Part shown: in pieces, positions 45,108-54,500 of the stretch
How positions within the stretch are numbered: position 1 is the stretch's first letter
How the letters are laid out: each line of letters opens with the position of its first letter
Origin: Micromonospora sp. MA102
Lineage (GTDB): Bacteria; Actinomycetota; Actinomycetes; Mycobacteriales; Micromonosporaceae
Reading direction: 5' to 3'
Length of the DNA: 64,000 nucleotides
NCBI RefSeq assembly: GCF_025460765.1
Contig: NZ_JAMWEG010000006.1
Location: forward strand, 62,001-126,000
The notes under the pieces: generated by a model
The model's database searches: none
What the model saw: only the letters and a program-made list of their open reading frames with translations
What the model was told of the DNA's origin: nothing
Program-made: the position numbers and the translations under genes

Positions 45108-46355
45108 CTACGACCGCTCATCGGATGGGCGGTCCACGCCCCGGGCCAGCTGGTCGCGGCGACGGACGAGGTACGCCACCTCGGCGGTGTTGCCGGCCAG
45201 CCCGATGGCCCGGTCGTACGCGGCCCGCGACTCCTCGCTGCGGCCCAGCCGGCGCAGGAGGTCCGCCCGGGTGGCGTGGAAGGCGTGGTAGCCGTCCAGC
45301 GGCAGACCGTTCACCTCCGCCAGGGCGACCTCCGGACCGTCGAGTTCGGCGACCGCGATCGCCCGGTTGAGCCGCACGATCGGCGAGGGGTCGAGGCGGA
45401 CCAACTGGTCGTAGAGCGCGACGACCTGCGACCAGTCGGTGTCGCGGACATCGGGGGCGTCGGTGTGGAGGGCGTTGATCGCGGCGAGGATCTGGTAACG
45501 CCCCGGCGCCTGGCCGGAGGCGAGGCGCGCGCGGAGCAGGGCGTGGCCCTCGGCGATCAGCTCGCGGTCCCAGGCGCCGCGGTCCTGTTCGGCGAGGGTG
45601 ACGAGTTCACCGCTCGCCGACACCCGCGCGGCCCGCCGGGCCTCCGTCAGGAGCATCAGCGCCAGGAGTCCGGAGACCTCGCCGTCCGCCGGCATCAGGG
45701 CACGGACGAGTCGGGTCAGCCGGATCGCCTCGGCGGTCAGGTCGGCGCGGACCGCCTCCTTCCCGGGGTCCGAGGCCAGGTAGCCCTCGTTGAAGATCAG
45801 GTAGAGGACGGCCAGCACCCCGGTGACCCGGGCCGGGAGGTCCTCACGCAACGGCACGCCGTAGGGGATCCTCGCCGCCTTGATCTTCGCTTTCGCGCGG
45901 GTGATCCGCCGGCTCATGGCGGTCTCCTGGACGAGGAACGCGCGGGCTATCTCGGGCACGGTGAGCCCGCCGACCATCCGCAGGGTCAGCGCGATCCGTA
46001 CCTCCATGGCGAGTGCGGGGTGGCAGCAGGTGAAGACGAGGCGGAGCCGATCGTCGTCGATGGCGCCGAGCGGCTCGGCGGCGGCGGACAGCATCAGCGC
46101 CTCCCTGTGCTTCTCCTCGCGCCTGACCTCGCGCCGGAGCCGGTCGATGGCCTTGCGGTGCGCGGTGGTCGTGAGCCACGCGCCCGGACTCGGCGGGACC
46201 CCGTCGACCGGCCAGCGCTCGACGGCGGTCGCGAACGCCTCGGCGGCCATCTCCTCGGCGATGTCGAGGTCGCCGAAGCGCCCGGCCAGGGTCGCGACCA
46301 CCCGGGCCCACTCCGCGCGATGGACCTGGGTGATCAGCTCGCCGACGTCGCTCAT
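45108..46355 (-). CDS. ECF42-type RNA polymerase sigma factor
   Basis: This 415-aa sigma factor has the sigma-2 region (AEWARVVATLAGRFGDLDIAEEMAAEAFATAVERWP) and sigma-4 (TLRMVGGLTVPEIARAFLVQETAMSRRITRAKAKIK). A long C-terminal TPR-like extension follows (about 200 residues, IFNEGYLAS through RAIAVAELDGPEVALAEVNGL), which is the mark of ECF42. In that group the extension replaces an anti-sigma factor. Its ATG shares one base with the TGA of the upstream YCII gene, the known partner arrangement. GTGA-type coupling is replaced here by TGATG. Confidence 0.92.
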   Translation of the reverse strand: MSDVGELITQVHRAEWARVVATLAGRFGDLDIAEEMAAEAFATAVERWPVDGVPPSPGAWLTTTAHRKAIDRLRREVRREEKHREALMLSAAAEPLGAIDDDRLRLVFTCCHPALAMEVRIALTLRMVGGLTVPEIARAFLVQETAMSRRITRAKAKIKAARIPYGVPLREDLPARVTGVLAVLYLIFNEGYLASDPGKEAVRADLTAEAIRLTRLVRALMPADGEVSGLLALMLLTEARRAARVSASGELVTLAEQDRGAWDRELIAEGHALLRARLASGQAPGRYQILAAINALHTDAPDVRDTDWSQVVALYDQLVRLDPSPIVRLNRAIAVAELDGPEVALAEVNGLPLDGYHAFHATRADLLRRLGRSEESRAAYDRAIGLAGNTAEVAYLVRRRDQLARGVDRPSDERS

Positions 46356-46684
46356 CAACCCAGGAACGGTCGGAGCTCGACCCTACGGTTGCAGTGCCTG
46401 GACCCCAGGGCGGCGAGCCGGAGCGCCAGGTCGAGGTGGGGAGCCTCGATGATCCAGAAGCCGATGACATGTTCCTTCGACTCCACATACGGCCCGTCGG
46501 TGAACACCGGCTCCCCGTGCCGGCCGTCGACGACGGTGGCCGTGCCGGGCGCCGCCAGACCGCCGGCGAAGACCCAGTGGCCGTCGGCCTGGAGCTGCGT
46601 GTTGAAGGCGTCGATCGCGGCCATCTCCTCCGCGGTGGCGAGGTCGGTCGTGTCGTGGAGCACGGAAATCAGGTACTGCGCCAT
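46355..46684 (-). CDS. YCII-related (DGPF) protein, ECF42 partner
   Basis: This 109-aa protein has the DGPF signature in PVFTDGPYVESKEHVIGFWIIEA and a YCII ferredoxin-like fold. DGPF proteins are encoded next to ECF42 sigma factors and are thought to take part in the same response. The ATG at 46684 is favoured because AGGAG lies 9-10 nt upstream; another ATG 9 nt earlier is too close to it. Molecular role unknown. Confidence 0.9.
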   Translation of the reverse strand: MAQYLISVLHDTTDLATAEEMAAIDAFNTQLQADGHWVFAGGLAAPGTATVVDGRHGEPVFTDGPYVESKEHVIGFWIIEAPHLDLALRLAALGSRHCNRRVELRPFLG

Positions 46685-46814
46685 CGGGGTCATCTCCTGT
46701 CGTCCGGTGTCCGCCCGTCGGGGCGCCTCACCCCTGCTACGAACGCCGCCGCCTCGATCCGACACGTTCCACCGAGAATCCTGACGGATTCCGGTGCGCC
46801 GGCGGTCTCCGGTC

Positions 46815-47429
46815 TCACGCCGGAGGCGTCTCGCCCGTGCTGGTCAACGGAGTGCCGTCCAGAGCCGTGTCGGTCAGGGTCATCCGCAGGCGTACATTGA
46901 TCTCGGTCCTGCTGTGCGGCCAACGGGTGAGCTGGAACAGGATGAACCCGCTCCGCTGCTGCCCCCGCACCATCTCACCCATCGGGCGGCTGTCGATCCC
47001 CTCGAAGAGCCAGGCGTACACACCCTGCAGGTCCGCCTCCCGCCAGCCCTGCAGATCGGCGGCGTGCGCCGCCAGGGCGAGTTTCTCCGCAAGGTACGGC
47101 GGATCGGCGACGCTCCGGAACTCGACATCCAGGCGGTCGAACCGGTGTCCCTCGCCGAACTGCCAGTGCGCGACGACCTGGCTGACCCCCTGCGCCACCG
47201 GCCGGGCCTCCAGGATCCACGCGTACTCGTCCAGGAACGGGGCGTGCCGCTCCAGCCACATCCGCTCATCCGCCCGCCGCACCACCCAGGGGAGCGGGAT
47301 CTCGGCGAATTCGGGCCACTCGACCTCGGGGCAGTCCCAACCGCCGATCCACGACCTGACCTTCTCCCGGTTGGCGAGGAACCTCGCCCTGAGCGCGGCG
47401 ACGTCCGGTCGCTCCGATCGGCGAAACAT
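46815..47429 (-). CDS. Uncharacterised 204-aa protein
   Basis: I do not recognise a family. The protein starts MFRRSERPDVAALRARFLAN and is rich in Trp (SWIGGWDCPEVEWPEF, LQGWREADLQGVYAWL). It is soluble, with no signal or membrane segment, and has an alpha/beta composition. GGAGG lies 7 nt before the ATG. Its reading frame is well supported by GC at third positions and by a good ribosome site. It stands alone between the YCII gene and a membrane-protein gene on the same strand. Confidence 0.7.
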   Translation of the reverse strand: MFRRSERPDVAALRARFLANREKVRSWIGGWDCPEVEWPEFAEIPLPWVVRRADERMWLERHAPFLDEYAWILEARPVAQGVSQVVAHWQFGEGHRFDRLDVEFRSVADPPYLAEKLALAAHAADLQGWREADLQGVYAWLFEGIDSRPMGEMVRGQQRSGFILFQLTRWPHSRTEINVRLRMTLTDTALDGTPLTSTGETPPA

Positions 47430-47506
47430 CACGCTGCCTCCTCCGCGACCCGGTGCCGCCCGGCACACCGCTCCGGTCTGCAGTCTGGCAGCCATCGGCG
47501 ACGGTC

Positions 47507-48067
47507 TCAGTCCCGTGCCGAGCGGCGGCGGTGGTGAGACGCCTCTGCAGAGAGATGTCTGCCGGCGGTGCGGACCTGGCGTTTCCGGACCGGCCACAGG
47601 ACGGCGGTGATGATCAGCAGCAGCGGTGGCCCCTGAAGGAAATGGGCGAGCCACGCGCCGGGCAGACTCGGCCCGCCCCACGACTGGGCGAGATGATCCG
47701 CGCCGAAGATCGGGTAGAGCACTCCGCGCGCGATGAAGACGGCCCACGCCGGGGCCAGCAGCGCGAAGGACACGATCTCGAAGGGCAGCGCGACCAGGCG
47801 GTACCGCACGGGCACCCGGGCGTCCGCCCCGCGCGGTGCGCCGACCTGGACGCGGAGCAGCCGCGTCGCCAGCTCGCGCGAAATCCGGCCCGTGAACGCG
47901 GCGGCGCCGAACGGCCCGCAGACGAGCCCGAGGATGGTCACGGGCAACGCCACGACGGCGTACGCCTGGTAACCCAGCACGGCGGCGATCCTGCCGCGCC
48001 GGTCCGTCCGGCCGCCCTGGCCGGAGGGTGGGTGGTGCGGCGACGTGGTGGTGCTGGCTGGCCACAT
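47507..48067 (-). CDS. Uncharacterised membrane protein
   Basis: This 186-aa protein has three or four hydrophobic helices (AAVLGYQAYAVVALPVTILGLVCGPFGAAAF, YRLVALPFEIVSFALLAPAWAVFIARGV and FLQGPPLLLIITAVLWPV) and basic tails. No family is recognised. GGGAGA lies 4 nt before the ATG. About 220 bp upstream, before the divergent sensor kinase gene, contain no recognisable gene. Confidence 0.65.
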   Translation of the reverse strand: MWPASTTTSPHHPPSGQGGRTDRRGRIAAVLGYQAYAVVALPVTILGLVCGPFGAAAFTGRISRELATRLLRVQVGAPRGADARVPVRYRLVALPFEIVSFALLAPAWAVFIARGVLYPIFGADHLAQSWGGPSLPGAWLAHFLQGPPLLLIITAVLWPVRKRQVRTAGRHLSAEASHHRRRSARD

Positions 48068-48278
48068 GGGATCTCCCGACTCGACAGGTCACGTTTCGAG
48101 GGCGGCGCTGACGCCTCCACCGGACAACCACCATGCTCGTGGCGGCGCCGGCCGCGGATCATCGGCGGCGAGCCCGGAAAACGGGATCGGCCGAGCGCCC
48201 GACGGGATCGCCCGGCTACGCCTGGAGGCGGAGGCGTGACCCGGCCCGACGATCGATGGCCGGCGCTCCCCGCGCGGG

Positions 48279-48284
48279 TACCGT
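48279..48284 (+). promoter_or_regulatory. -10 box TACCGT for the leaderless sensor-kinase gene
   Basis: TACCGT is followed by 6 nt and the ATG, with no Shine-Dalgarno. Confidence 0.5.
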
Positions 48285-48290
48285 CGCGGC

Positions 48291-49526
48291 ATGAGCCACA
48301 GCGATCTCAGGGACGCACCGACGGTGGCGCTGCCGCTGGCCGGGAAGGCGGCGCTGCTGCTCCGCGGACTCGGGCCGGTGGCCTGGCAACGCGTCGACAC
48401 CGTCGTCGCGGTGGCACTCCTGGTGGGCCTGACCGGGCCGCAGCTGCTCGGCGCCCGCCCCGGCGACGATCCGCCGCTGGCGATCCTGGCCCTGGGCGCG
48501 GGCGCCTCGCTTCCGCTGGCCTTCCGGCGACAGCGGCCCGTGCCGGTCCTCGCGATCACGGTGGCGTGCGCGGTGACCGCCAGCCTCCTCGGCATCGGGT
48601 ACACCCCGTTCGGCAGCAACGCCGGGCCCGCCGTGGGCCTGGCCATGTACACCGTGGCCGACCGGATGAGCCGGCGGGTCTCGCTCGGAGCCCTGGCCGG
48701 CGTGGTCGCCGCGACCTTCTGCTCCGCGTGGGTGGCGACCTGGCTGCACGGCGGTCAGGAGAACGCCGTCCACGTGGTCGCGGCGGCGGTCGGCTGGCTG
48801 GTCGGCGACACGGTGCGCACCCGCCGCGCCTTCCGCACCGAAATGGCCGTCTGGCAACGCCGGGAGCTGGCCGAGCGCACCCGGCTCGCCATCGCCGAGG
48901 AGCGGGTCCGGGTCTCCCGGGAGGTCCACGACGTGATCTCGCACAATCTCAGCGTCATCGCCGTACGGTCGGGCATCGGGCGCCTGCTGTTCGACACCCG
49001 GCCCGACGAGGCCCGCACGGCCCTGGCCGAGATCGAGACGGTCAGTCGCAAGGCTCTCGGCGAGGTGCGCCGGCTGCTCGGCGCGGTCCGCGGTGAGGGC
49101 CACACCGCCCCGGCGCCCACGCTGGCCGACCTCCCCGCGCTGGTGGCCGAGGTGACGTCCTCGGGGGTCGAGGTGACGCTGGAGCGGGCCGAGCTGCCAC
49201 CCGTCCTGCCGTCGGCGTTGGAGCTGACCGTCTACCGGATCGTCCAGGAGGCCCTGACCAACGTCGTCAAACACGCGGGCCGCACCCGCGCCCGGGTGGT
49301 CGTCTCGTACGCCGACGAGGTGCTGCTGGTCGAGGTCTCCGACGACGGATCCCGGGATGGCGAGGGGCGGCAGGCCGGGGAACCGGGATGGGGCCTGGTC
49401 GGTATCCGGGAGCGCGCGGCGCTGTTCGGCGGCACGGCCGAGACGGGGCTGCGCCGCGACGGTGGTTTCCAGGTGTCCGTGCGGTTCCCGGTGTCCGTGG
49501 AGCCCGAGCGTGGAGCGGACCGATGA
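48291..49526 (+). CDS. NarL-type sensor histidine kinase
   Basis: This 411-aa kinase has an N-terminal membrane domain of four to five helices (about residues 35-165) and the HisKA_3 phosphoacceptor H213 in RVSREVHDVISHNLSVIAV. The HATPase domain has [16 protein letters not shown] and GWGLVGIRERAALFGG. It lacks a large extracellular loop, so it probably senses within the membrane. It overlaps the response-regulator gene by ATGA and so forms a standard pair. Confidence 0.93.
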   Translation: MSHSDLRDAPTVALPLAGKAALLLRGLGPVAWQRVDTVVAVALLVGLTGPQLLGARPGDDPPLAILALGAGASLPLAFRRQRPVPVLAITVACAVTASLLGIGYTPFGSNAGPAVGLAMYTVADRMSRRVSLGALAGVVAATFCSAWVATWLHGGQENAVHVVAAAVGWLVGDTVRTRRAFRTEMAVWQRRELAERTRLAIAEERVRVSREVHDVISHNLSVIAVRSGIGRLLFDTRPDEARTALAEIETVSRKALGEVRRLLGAVRGEGHTAPAPTLADLPALVAEVTSSGVEVTLERAELPPVLPSALELTVYRIVQEALTNVVKHAGRTRARVVVSYADEVLLVEVSDDGSRDGEGRQAGEPGWGLVGIRERAALFGGTAETGLRRDGGFQVSVRFPVSVEPERGADR

Positions 49527-50212
49527 GCGTCCGGGTGCTGGTGGTGGACGACGAGGCTCTCATCCGGGCCGGGTTCCGGGTCCTGGTCGACTCCGACCCT
49601 GACCTGGCCGTGGTGGGCGAGGCCGCCGACGGCGCGCAGGCCATCCGGATGGTGCACGCCCTGCGGCCCGACGTGGTGCTGATCGACATCCGCATGCCCA
49701 CCATGGACGGCCTGGAAGCCACCCGGCGCATCGCGCACGACGATTCGGCGTCCACCACCCGGGTGCTCGTGGTGACCACCTTCGACCGCGACGAGTACGT
49801 GTTCGAGGCGCTGCGCGCGGGAGCCAGCGGCTTCGTCCTCAAGGACACCCCGCCCGAGCATCTCATCGAGGCGATCAAGGTGGTGGCCGCCGGGGAGGCG
49901 CTGCTCACGCCCACCCTCACCCGCCGGTTGATCACCGAATTCGTCCGGAGCGCCGTCCCGCCCCGGCCGCCGGCGCCGGCCGCTCTGGCCGGGCTCACGC
50001 AGCGGGAACGCGAGGTGCTCGTGCAGGTCGCGGCCGGCCGGTCGAACGCCGAGTTGGCGCACGTCCTGCACATCAGCCGGGCAACGGCGAAGACCCACGT
50101 CAGCAACCTGCTGTCGAAGCTGGACGCCCGCGACCGCGTTCAGCTGGTCGTCCTCGCGTACGAGTCCGGCCTCGTCAACCCCGGTGCCGGCCCGGTCCCG
50201 CCTCCCGGATGA
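49523..50212 (+). CDS. NarL/FixJ response regulator (partner of the kinase at 48291)
   Basis: This 229-aa regulator has a receiver domain with VVDDEALIRAGFR, phosphoacceptor D55 in VVLIDIRMPTMDG and the K of FVLKDTPPEHL. A LuxR-type helix-turn-helix follows (LTQREREVLVQVAAGRSNAELAHVLHISRATAKTHVSNLLSKL). GGAG precedes the ATG. It converges on the anti-sigma-like gene 10 bp away. Target genes are unknown. Confidence 0.95.
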   Translation: MSVRVLVVDDEALIRAGFRVLVDSDPDLAVVGEAADGAQAIRMVHALRPDVVLIDIRMPTMDGLEATRRIAHDDSASTTRVLVVTTFDRDEYVFEALRAGASGFVLKDTPPEHLIEAIKVVAAGEALLTPTLTRRLITEFVRSAVPPRPPAPAALAGLTQREREVLVQVAAGRSNAELAHVLHISRATAKTHVSNLLSKLDARDRVQLVVLAYESGLVNPGAGPVPPPG

Positions 50213-50222
50213 GGCGTGCCGG

Positions 50223-50918
50223 TCACCGTGCGACGAACTCGTAGGTGGTGGTCAGGCCCTCGGGCAGGTCCGGAACCAGGGCGTTGGTGCCGTCGACGGT
50301 CTGGACGTAGCGCCGACCCTGGAAGAGCGAGTACGTCCCGTCCGGGACCTTCTCGATCCTGAAGAGCTGCTTCTGCTCGGCGGGGTCGCACTCCCGTGCG
50401 CGGACGCTGCCCGGCGCGGCGTCGTGCACGACGGTCATGCAGACCCGGCCGGCGGCGCCCGGCGTGGCCAGCATGATCTGGAACTTGTCGCCCGCGGGGC
50501 GCAGCACCCACACGGCCCGGGCGTCGATGCCCTGCTCGGTGGTGGCCCGGACCCGGTCGCCGTCCCGGTCGACGGCGAGCGCGGCCCCGCCCATGCCGGG
50601 CACCACGATCAGGGTCTGCCGCCGGCCGCCGAGGATCTCCTGTTCCGTCGAGGCGGTCCCGGACGGCACGACCGACGCCGGCGCCGGGCCCACCGAGCCC
50701 ACCGGGCCGGCAGGCTCGTCCGGTGTCTCGACGTGGTCCCGCGTCTGCAGCAGGGCGGTGCCGGCGGCCGCCACCAGCACGGTCAACGCCGCCCCGGTGA
50801 CCGCGGTGCGGCGCCGCCGCCGGTCGCTGCGACGGCGCAGGCTCTCTGCCGGCGGCAGCGTCGTGACACGCCGGACTCCGTCGGCGATCGCCCTGAGGTC
50901 GTCGCGAGGATCAGCCAT
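50223..50918 (-). CDS. Single-pass membrane protein paired with a SigE-type sigma factor
   Basis: This 231-aa protein has a short cytosolic N-terminus (MADPRDDLRAIADGVRRVTTLP), a basic stretch, one membrane helix (AVTGAALTVLVAAAGTALLQT) and an extracellular domain with two cysteines (VCMTVV, RECDPAE). That topology, and an 8-bp overlap with the sigma gene, match membrane-anchored sigma partners. No zinc anti-sigma motif (HxxxCxxC) is visible, so its action as an anti-sigma factor is inference. Confidence 0.7.
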   Translation of the reverse strand: MADPRDDLRAIADGVRRVTTLPPAESLRRRSDRRRRRTAVTGAALTVLVAAAGTALLQTRDHVETPDEPAGPVGSVGPAPASVVPSGTASTEQEILGGRRQTLIVVPGMGGAALAVDRDGDRVRATTEQGIDARAVWVLRPAGDKFQIMLATPGAAGRVCMTVVHDAAPGSVRARECDPAEQKQLFRIEKVPDGTYSLFQGRRYVQTVDGTNALVPDLPEGLTTTYEFVAR

Positions 50919-51411
50919 GGTGGGTCTCCTCGGGGTACGTCTCGGTCAGCATCTGCGCCATCGCTCTCCGGCCTCGGGCGAGGTATGTCTTGACGGTTCC
51001 GACGGGCGCCCGCATCTCGGCGGCCACCTCGGCGACGCTGAGATCGTTCAGGTGGTAGAGCACCAGGGCGCGGCGCTGGTTGGCGTTCAGCCGCCGCAGC
51101 GCCTGCAGCAGGGCGACGTGGTCCTCGTTGAGCCCGGGCACGATCTGGTCGGCCGCGGCCCGGCGGTGCGCGCGGATCCGGTTGAAGGTCTTGCGCCAGC
51201 TGCTCACCGCGATCCGGGAGGCGACCCGGCGGACCCAGGCCTCCGGGCTGTCCGCCTCCCGCACGGTCCGCCAGCGCTGCCAGGCCCGCATGAAGGCCTC
51301 GGCGACGGCGTCCTCCGCCTCGCCGCGGTTGCCGGTCAGCATGTAGACGTGACCGACGATCCGTCCCGCGCAGGCCGCGTAGAGGGCGTCGAACTCTTCG
51401 GCGTCACCCAT
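50911..51411 (-). CDS. SigE-family RNA polymerase sigma factor
   Basis: This 166-aa ECF sigma factor has sigma-2 (MLTGNRGEAEDAVAEAFMRAWQRWRTVREADSPEAWVRRVASR) and sigma-4 (LRRLNANQRRALVLYHLNDLSVAEVAAEMRAPVGTVKTYLARGRRAM), fitting the actinobacterial SigE family (SACE/ECF41-unrelated, TIGR02983-like). I chose the ATG at 51411 since the protein begins with the usual DAEEFDALYAACAGRIVGHVY. It is divergent from the S8 protease, with a CRP-like site between them. Together with its membrane partner it may respond to an envelope signal. Confidence 0.85.
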   Translation of the reverse strand: MGDAEEFDALYAACAGRIVGHVYMLTGNRGEAEDAVAEAFMRAWQRWRTVREADSPEAWVRRVASRIAVSSWRKTFNRIRAHRRAAADQIVPGLNEDHVALLQALRRLNANQRRALVLYHLNDLSVAEVAAEMRAPVGTVKTYLARGRRAMAQMLTETYPEETHHG

Positions 51412-51492
51412 CTGGCCTGCCCCCGAGCCTCGTACCGTCACCGCGGCATGCAACAGGGGAGCGTTGCCGGGTCGCGCCGCACGGGCCGAGAT

Positions 51493-51508
51493 TGTGACCA
51501 CGATCACA
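51493..51508. promoter_or_regulatory. Perfect CRP/GlxR-like site
   Basis: TGTGACCACGATCACA is an exact TGTGA-N6-TCACA. It lies between the divergent sigma-factor and S8-protease genes, about 80 bp from each start. It matches the motif bound by CRP-family proteins, including actinobacterial Crp/GlxR. Confidence 0.7.
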
Positions 51509-51585
51509 GGGGGGATGATCAACCCGTCGGCCCGACCAGGCGTCATCGTGCCGTCCCGGGAGAGGCCCGGGGCGGAGAGGACGAT

Positions 51586-54500
51586 GTGCGACGACGGCAA
51601 CGACGCGCCCTGACGGCGGGGGTGCTCGCGACCGCGCTGGCGGTGGCGGGCCTGACGGCCCCTTCCGCGGACGCGCAGGAGAGGCCCGCGCCCACGGCCT
51701 CGGGCACGAGCACGGGCGGCACCTTCACCCTGATCACCGGGGACCGGGTGTCGCTGGGCGCGGACGGCCGCCCCGACATCCAGCGGGCACCCGGGCGGGC
51801 GGACATGCGGTTCGTGAGCACCCGGGAAGGGGGCCACCAGTACGTCGTCCCGGTGGACGCGGTGCCGCTGCTGCACGACGGTCGACTCGACCGGCGGCTG
51901 TTCGACCTCACCACGCTCGGCGAGTTCGGCTACGACGACCGGACGCCGGAACTGCCGCTGCTGGTCGCGTACCCGGAGGACGCCGCGGCGCAGGCGCGGT
52001 CCGCCACCGTCGGGGGTGCCGGGCGGGTGCGGGCCGACCTGCCCGCCGCCCACGCCCTCGCCGTGCGCGCGGACATCGACGACCGGGTCACGCTCTGGTC
52101 GTCACTCACCCGCGGCACGCCGTCGGAACGGACCCTCGCCGCCGGGGTCACCCACGTCTGGCTGGACGGCAAGCGCCGGGTGTCCCTGGAGCACAGCGTG
52201 CCGCACATCGGTGCGCCCGCGGCCTGGCAGGCCGGCTTCGACGGCACCGGCGTCACCGTCGGGGTCCTGGACACCGGAATCGACGCCAACCACCCCGACT
52301 TCGCCGGACACCTCGCGGAGGTTCGGGACTTCACCGGCGGCAACGATCCCGCCGACAACGTGGGTCACGGCACCCACGTGGCCTCGACCATCGTCGGCAG
52401 CGGAGCCGCCTCCGGCGGCAGGTCCCGCGGCGTGGCCCCGGGCGCGAAGCTGCTCGTCGGCAAGGTCTGCGCCACCTACGACTGCCAGGACTCGGACATC
52501 ATCACGGCCATGCAGTGGGCCGCGCCCATGGCCCGGGTCGTCAACCTGAGCGTGGGCGGCACCGACACCCCCGGTCTCGACCCGCTGGAGACCGCGGTCC
52601 AGGACCTGAGTACCCGGTACGGCACGCTCTTCGTGGTCGCCGCCGGCAATGAGGGGAAGCCGAAGTCGGTCTCCTCGCCGGCCACCGCGGACGACGCCCT
52701 CGCGGTCGCCGCCGTCGACGCCGACGACCAGCGGGCCTACTTCTCCAGCAAGGGTCCCCGCCTCGGCGACAACCACATCAAGCCGGAGATCAGCGCGCCG
52801 GGCGTGGACATCGTGGCGGCAGCCCCCGGCGGTGACTACGCCTCCATGTCGGGCACCTCGATGGCGACTCCGCACGTGGCCGGTTCCGCCGCGATCCTCG
52901 CCGGACAGCATCCCGACTGGTCCGGGCCGCAGCTCAAGGCCGCCCTCATGGACTCGGCCCAGCCGGCCGCCGAGAACACCCTCTACGAGGTGGGCGTCGG
53001 CCGGGTGGACATCGGCCGCGCCGTCGCCCAGCCCATCGCCGCGGAGGTCGGCGCCATCGACTTCCCGGTCCAGCGCTGGCCCCACGCCGACGACACCCCG
53101 TTCACCCAGGTCGTCGGCTACCGCAACACGGGCACCGCGCCGGCCACCCTGGCGCTGAGCATCGCCTCGGCGCCGGCCGGGATGGTCACCGTCAGCCCGG
53201 CCAACCTGATGGTGCCGGCCGGCGGCCGCGCCGAGGCGACGATCACCGTGGACACCCGGGTGGACGCCGCCGACGGCGTCTACCAGGGCGCGCTGGTCGC
53301 CACCGGCGCCGGCGACCTGCGGGTACGGACGCCGTTCGCGCTCAACCGCGAGATCGAGAGCTACGACGTCCGCATCGACCAGACCGGACGCGACGGCGGA
53401 CCGGCCACCGAGTACCAGACCGTGGCGGCGAACCTGACCACGGGCGAGTTCACCACCCTGGCCGGTCAGCCGGGCGGTGGGATCCTGCGGCTGCCCAAGG
53501 GCCGGTACGCGCTGTACAGCACCATCCACGAGGGCGACGTGTCGACCCTGCTCGTGCAGCCGGTCCTGGACGTGCACGGCCCGGTCACCGAGGCGCTCGA
53601 CGCCCGTACCGCCAAGCCGATCGCGCTCACCGTGCCCCAGCGGGACGCCGCCCCGGTTTCGATCAACGTGAGCGCGAACTGGAACGACGGACTTCGCTAC
53701 CCCGGCGTCCAGCTCAGCGGGGTGTCGTTCGGGGAGATCTTCTTCGGCCGGATCGGCCCCGCCGTGGCGGCCCCCGAGTTCACCGCGACGCTGGGGGTCG
53801 GGCTCGCCCGCCCGGGGCCCGACCGGAGCTTCCGGAACAGCCCCTACACGTACGACCTCGCGTACGTCCGCCAGGGCGACATGTTCACCGGCCTCGCCCG
53901 GACGCTGTCGCCGAAGAACCTCGCCACCGTGAAGGCGACCTACCGGAGTCAGTCCAGCACGGCGACCGCCGTCCGGTTCCACCGCGCGGCGTCGCCCGAC
54001 GGCCCGGGGCCGGTCGGTTCGAGCACGTCGTTCGACCTGCCGTTCCGGGCCACCGAGTACTACAACACCGACGGCGGCATCGTCTGGACGTCCACGTTCG
54101 TCGAGGGCGACAACCTCACCACCGAGGAGTCCACCTTCACGCCGGGCAGGACGTACACCCAGACCTGGAACGCCGCCCCCTTCGGGCCCACGATGGGCCG
54201 CGCCCCGGCCCTGGCGCCGCTGGCGTACGCGGGCCGTGACGGCGACACCATCTCGGTGGCGTCGCCGCCCCTGTTCGGCGACGCGACCGGCCGCCCCGCC
54301 AGCCGCGACGACCTGGCGGTCCACCTCCGGCTGTCCCGCGACGGGACGGAGATCGCCACCGCGGACAGCCCGTACGCGGACTTCCCGGTGCCTCCCGGCA
54401 GAGCCACCTACCGCCTGGAGGCGACGGTCACCCGCGGCGCGCCGGACACCCTGTCGACGTCGGTCTCCGTGGCGTGGACCTTCACCTCGGCCCACACCGC

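Noticed and set aside
48068..48290. A possible short gene before the sensor kinase
   Set aside because: The only frame, ending near 48239, has no recognisable similarity or ribosome site, and the adjacent -10 box explains the region as promoter DNA.
50437..51585. An N-terminal extension of the S8 protease frame by 383 codons
   Set aside because: The frame stays open but lies over the anti-sigma-like and sigma genes, the divergent promoter and the CRP-like site. A good ribosome site and signal peptide mark the GTG at 51586.
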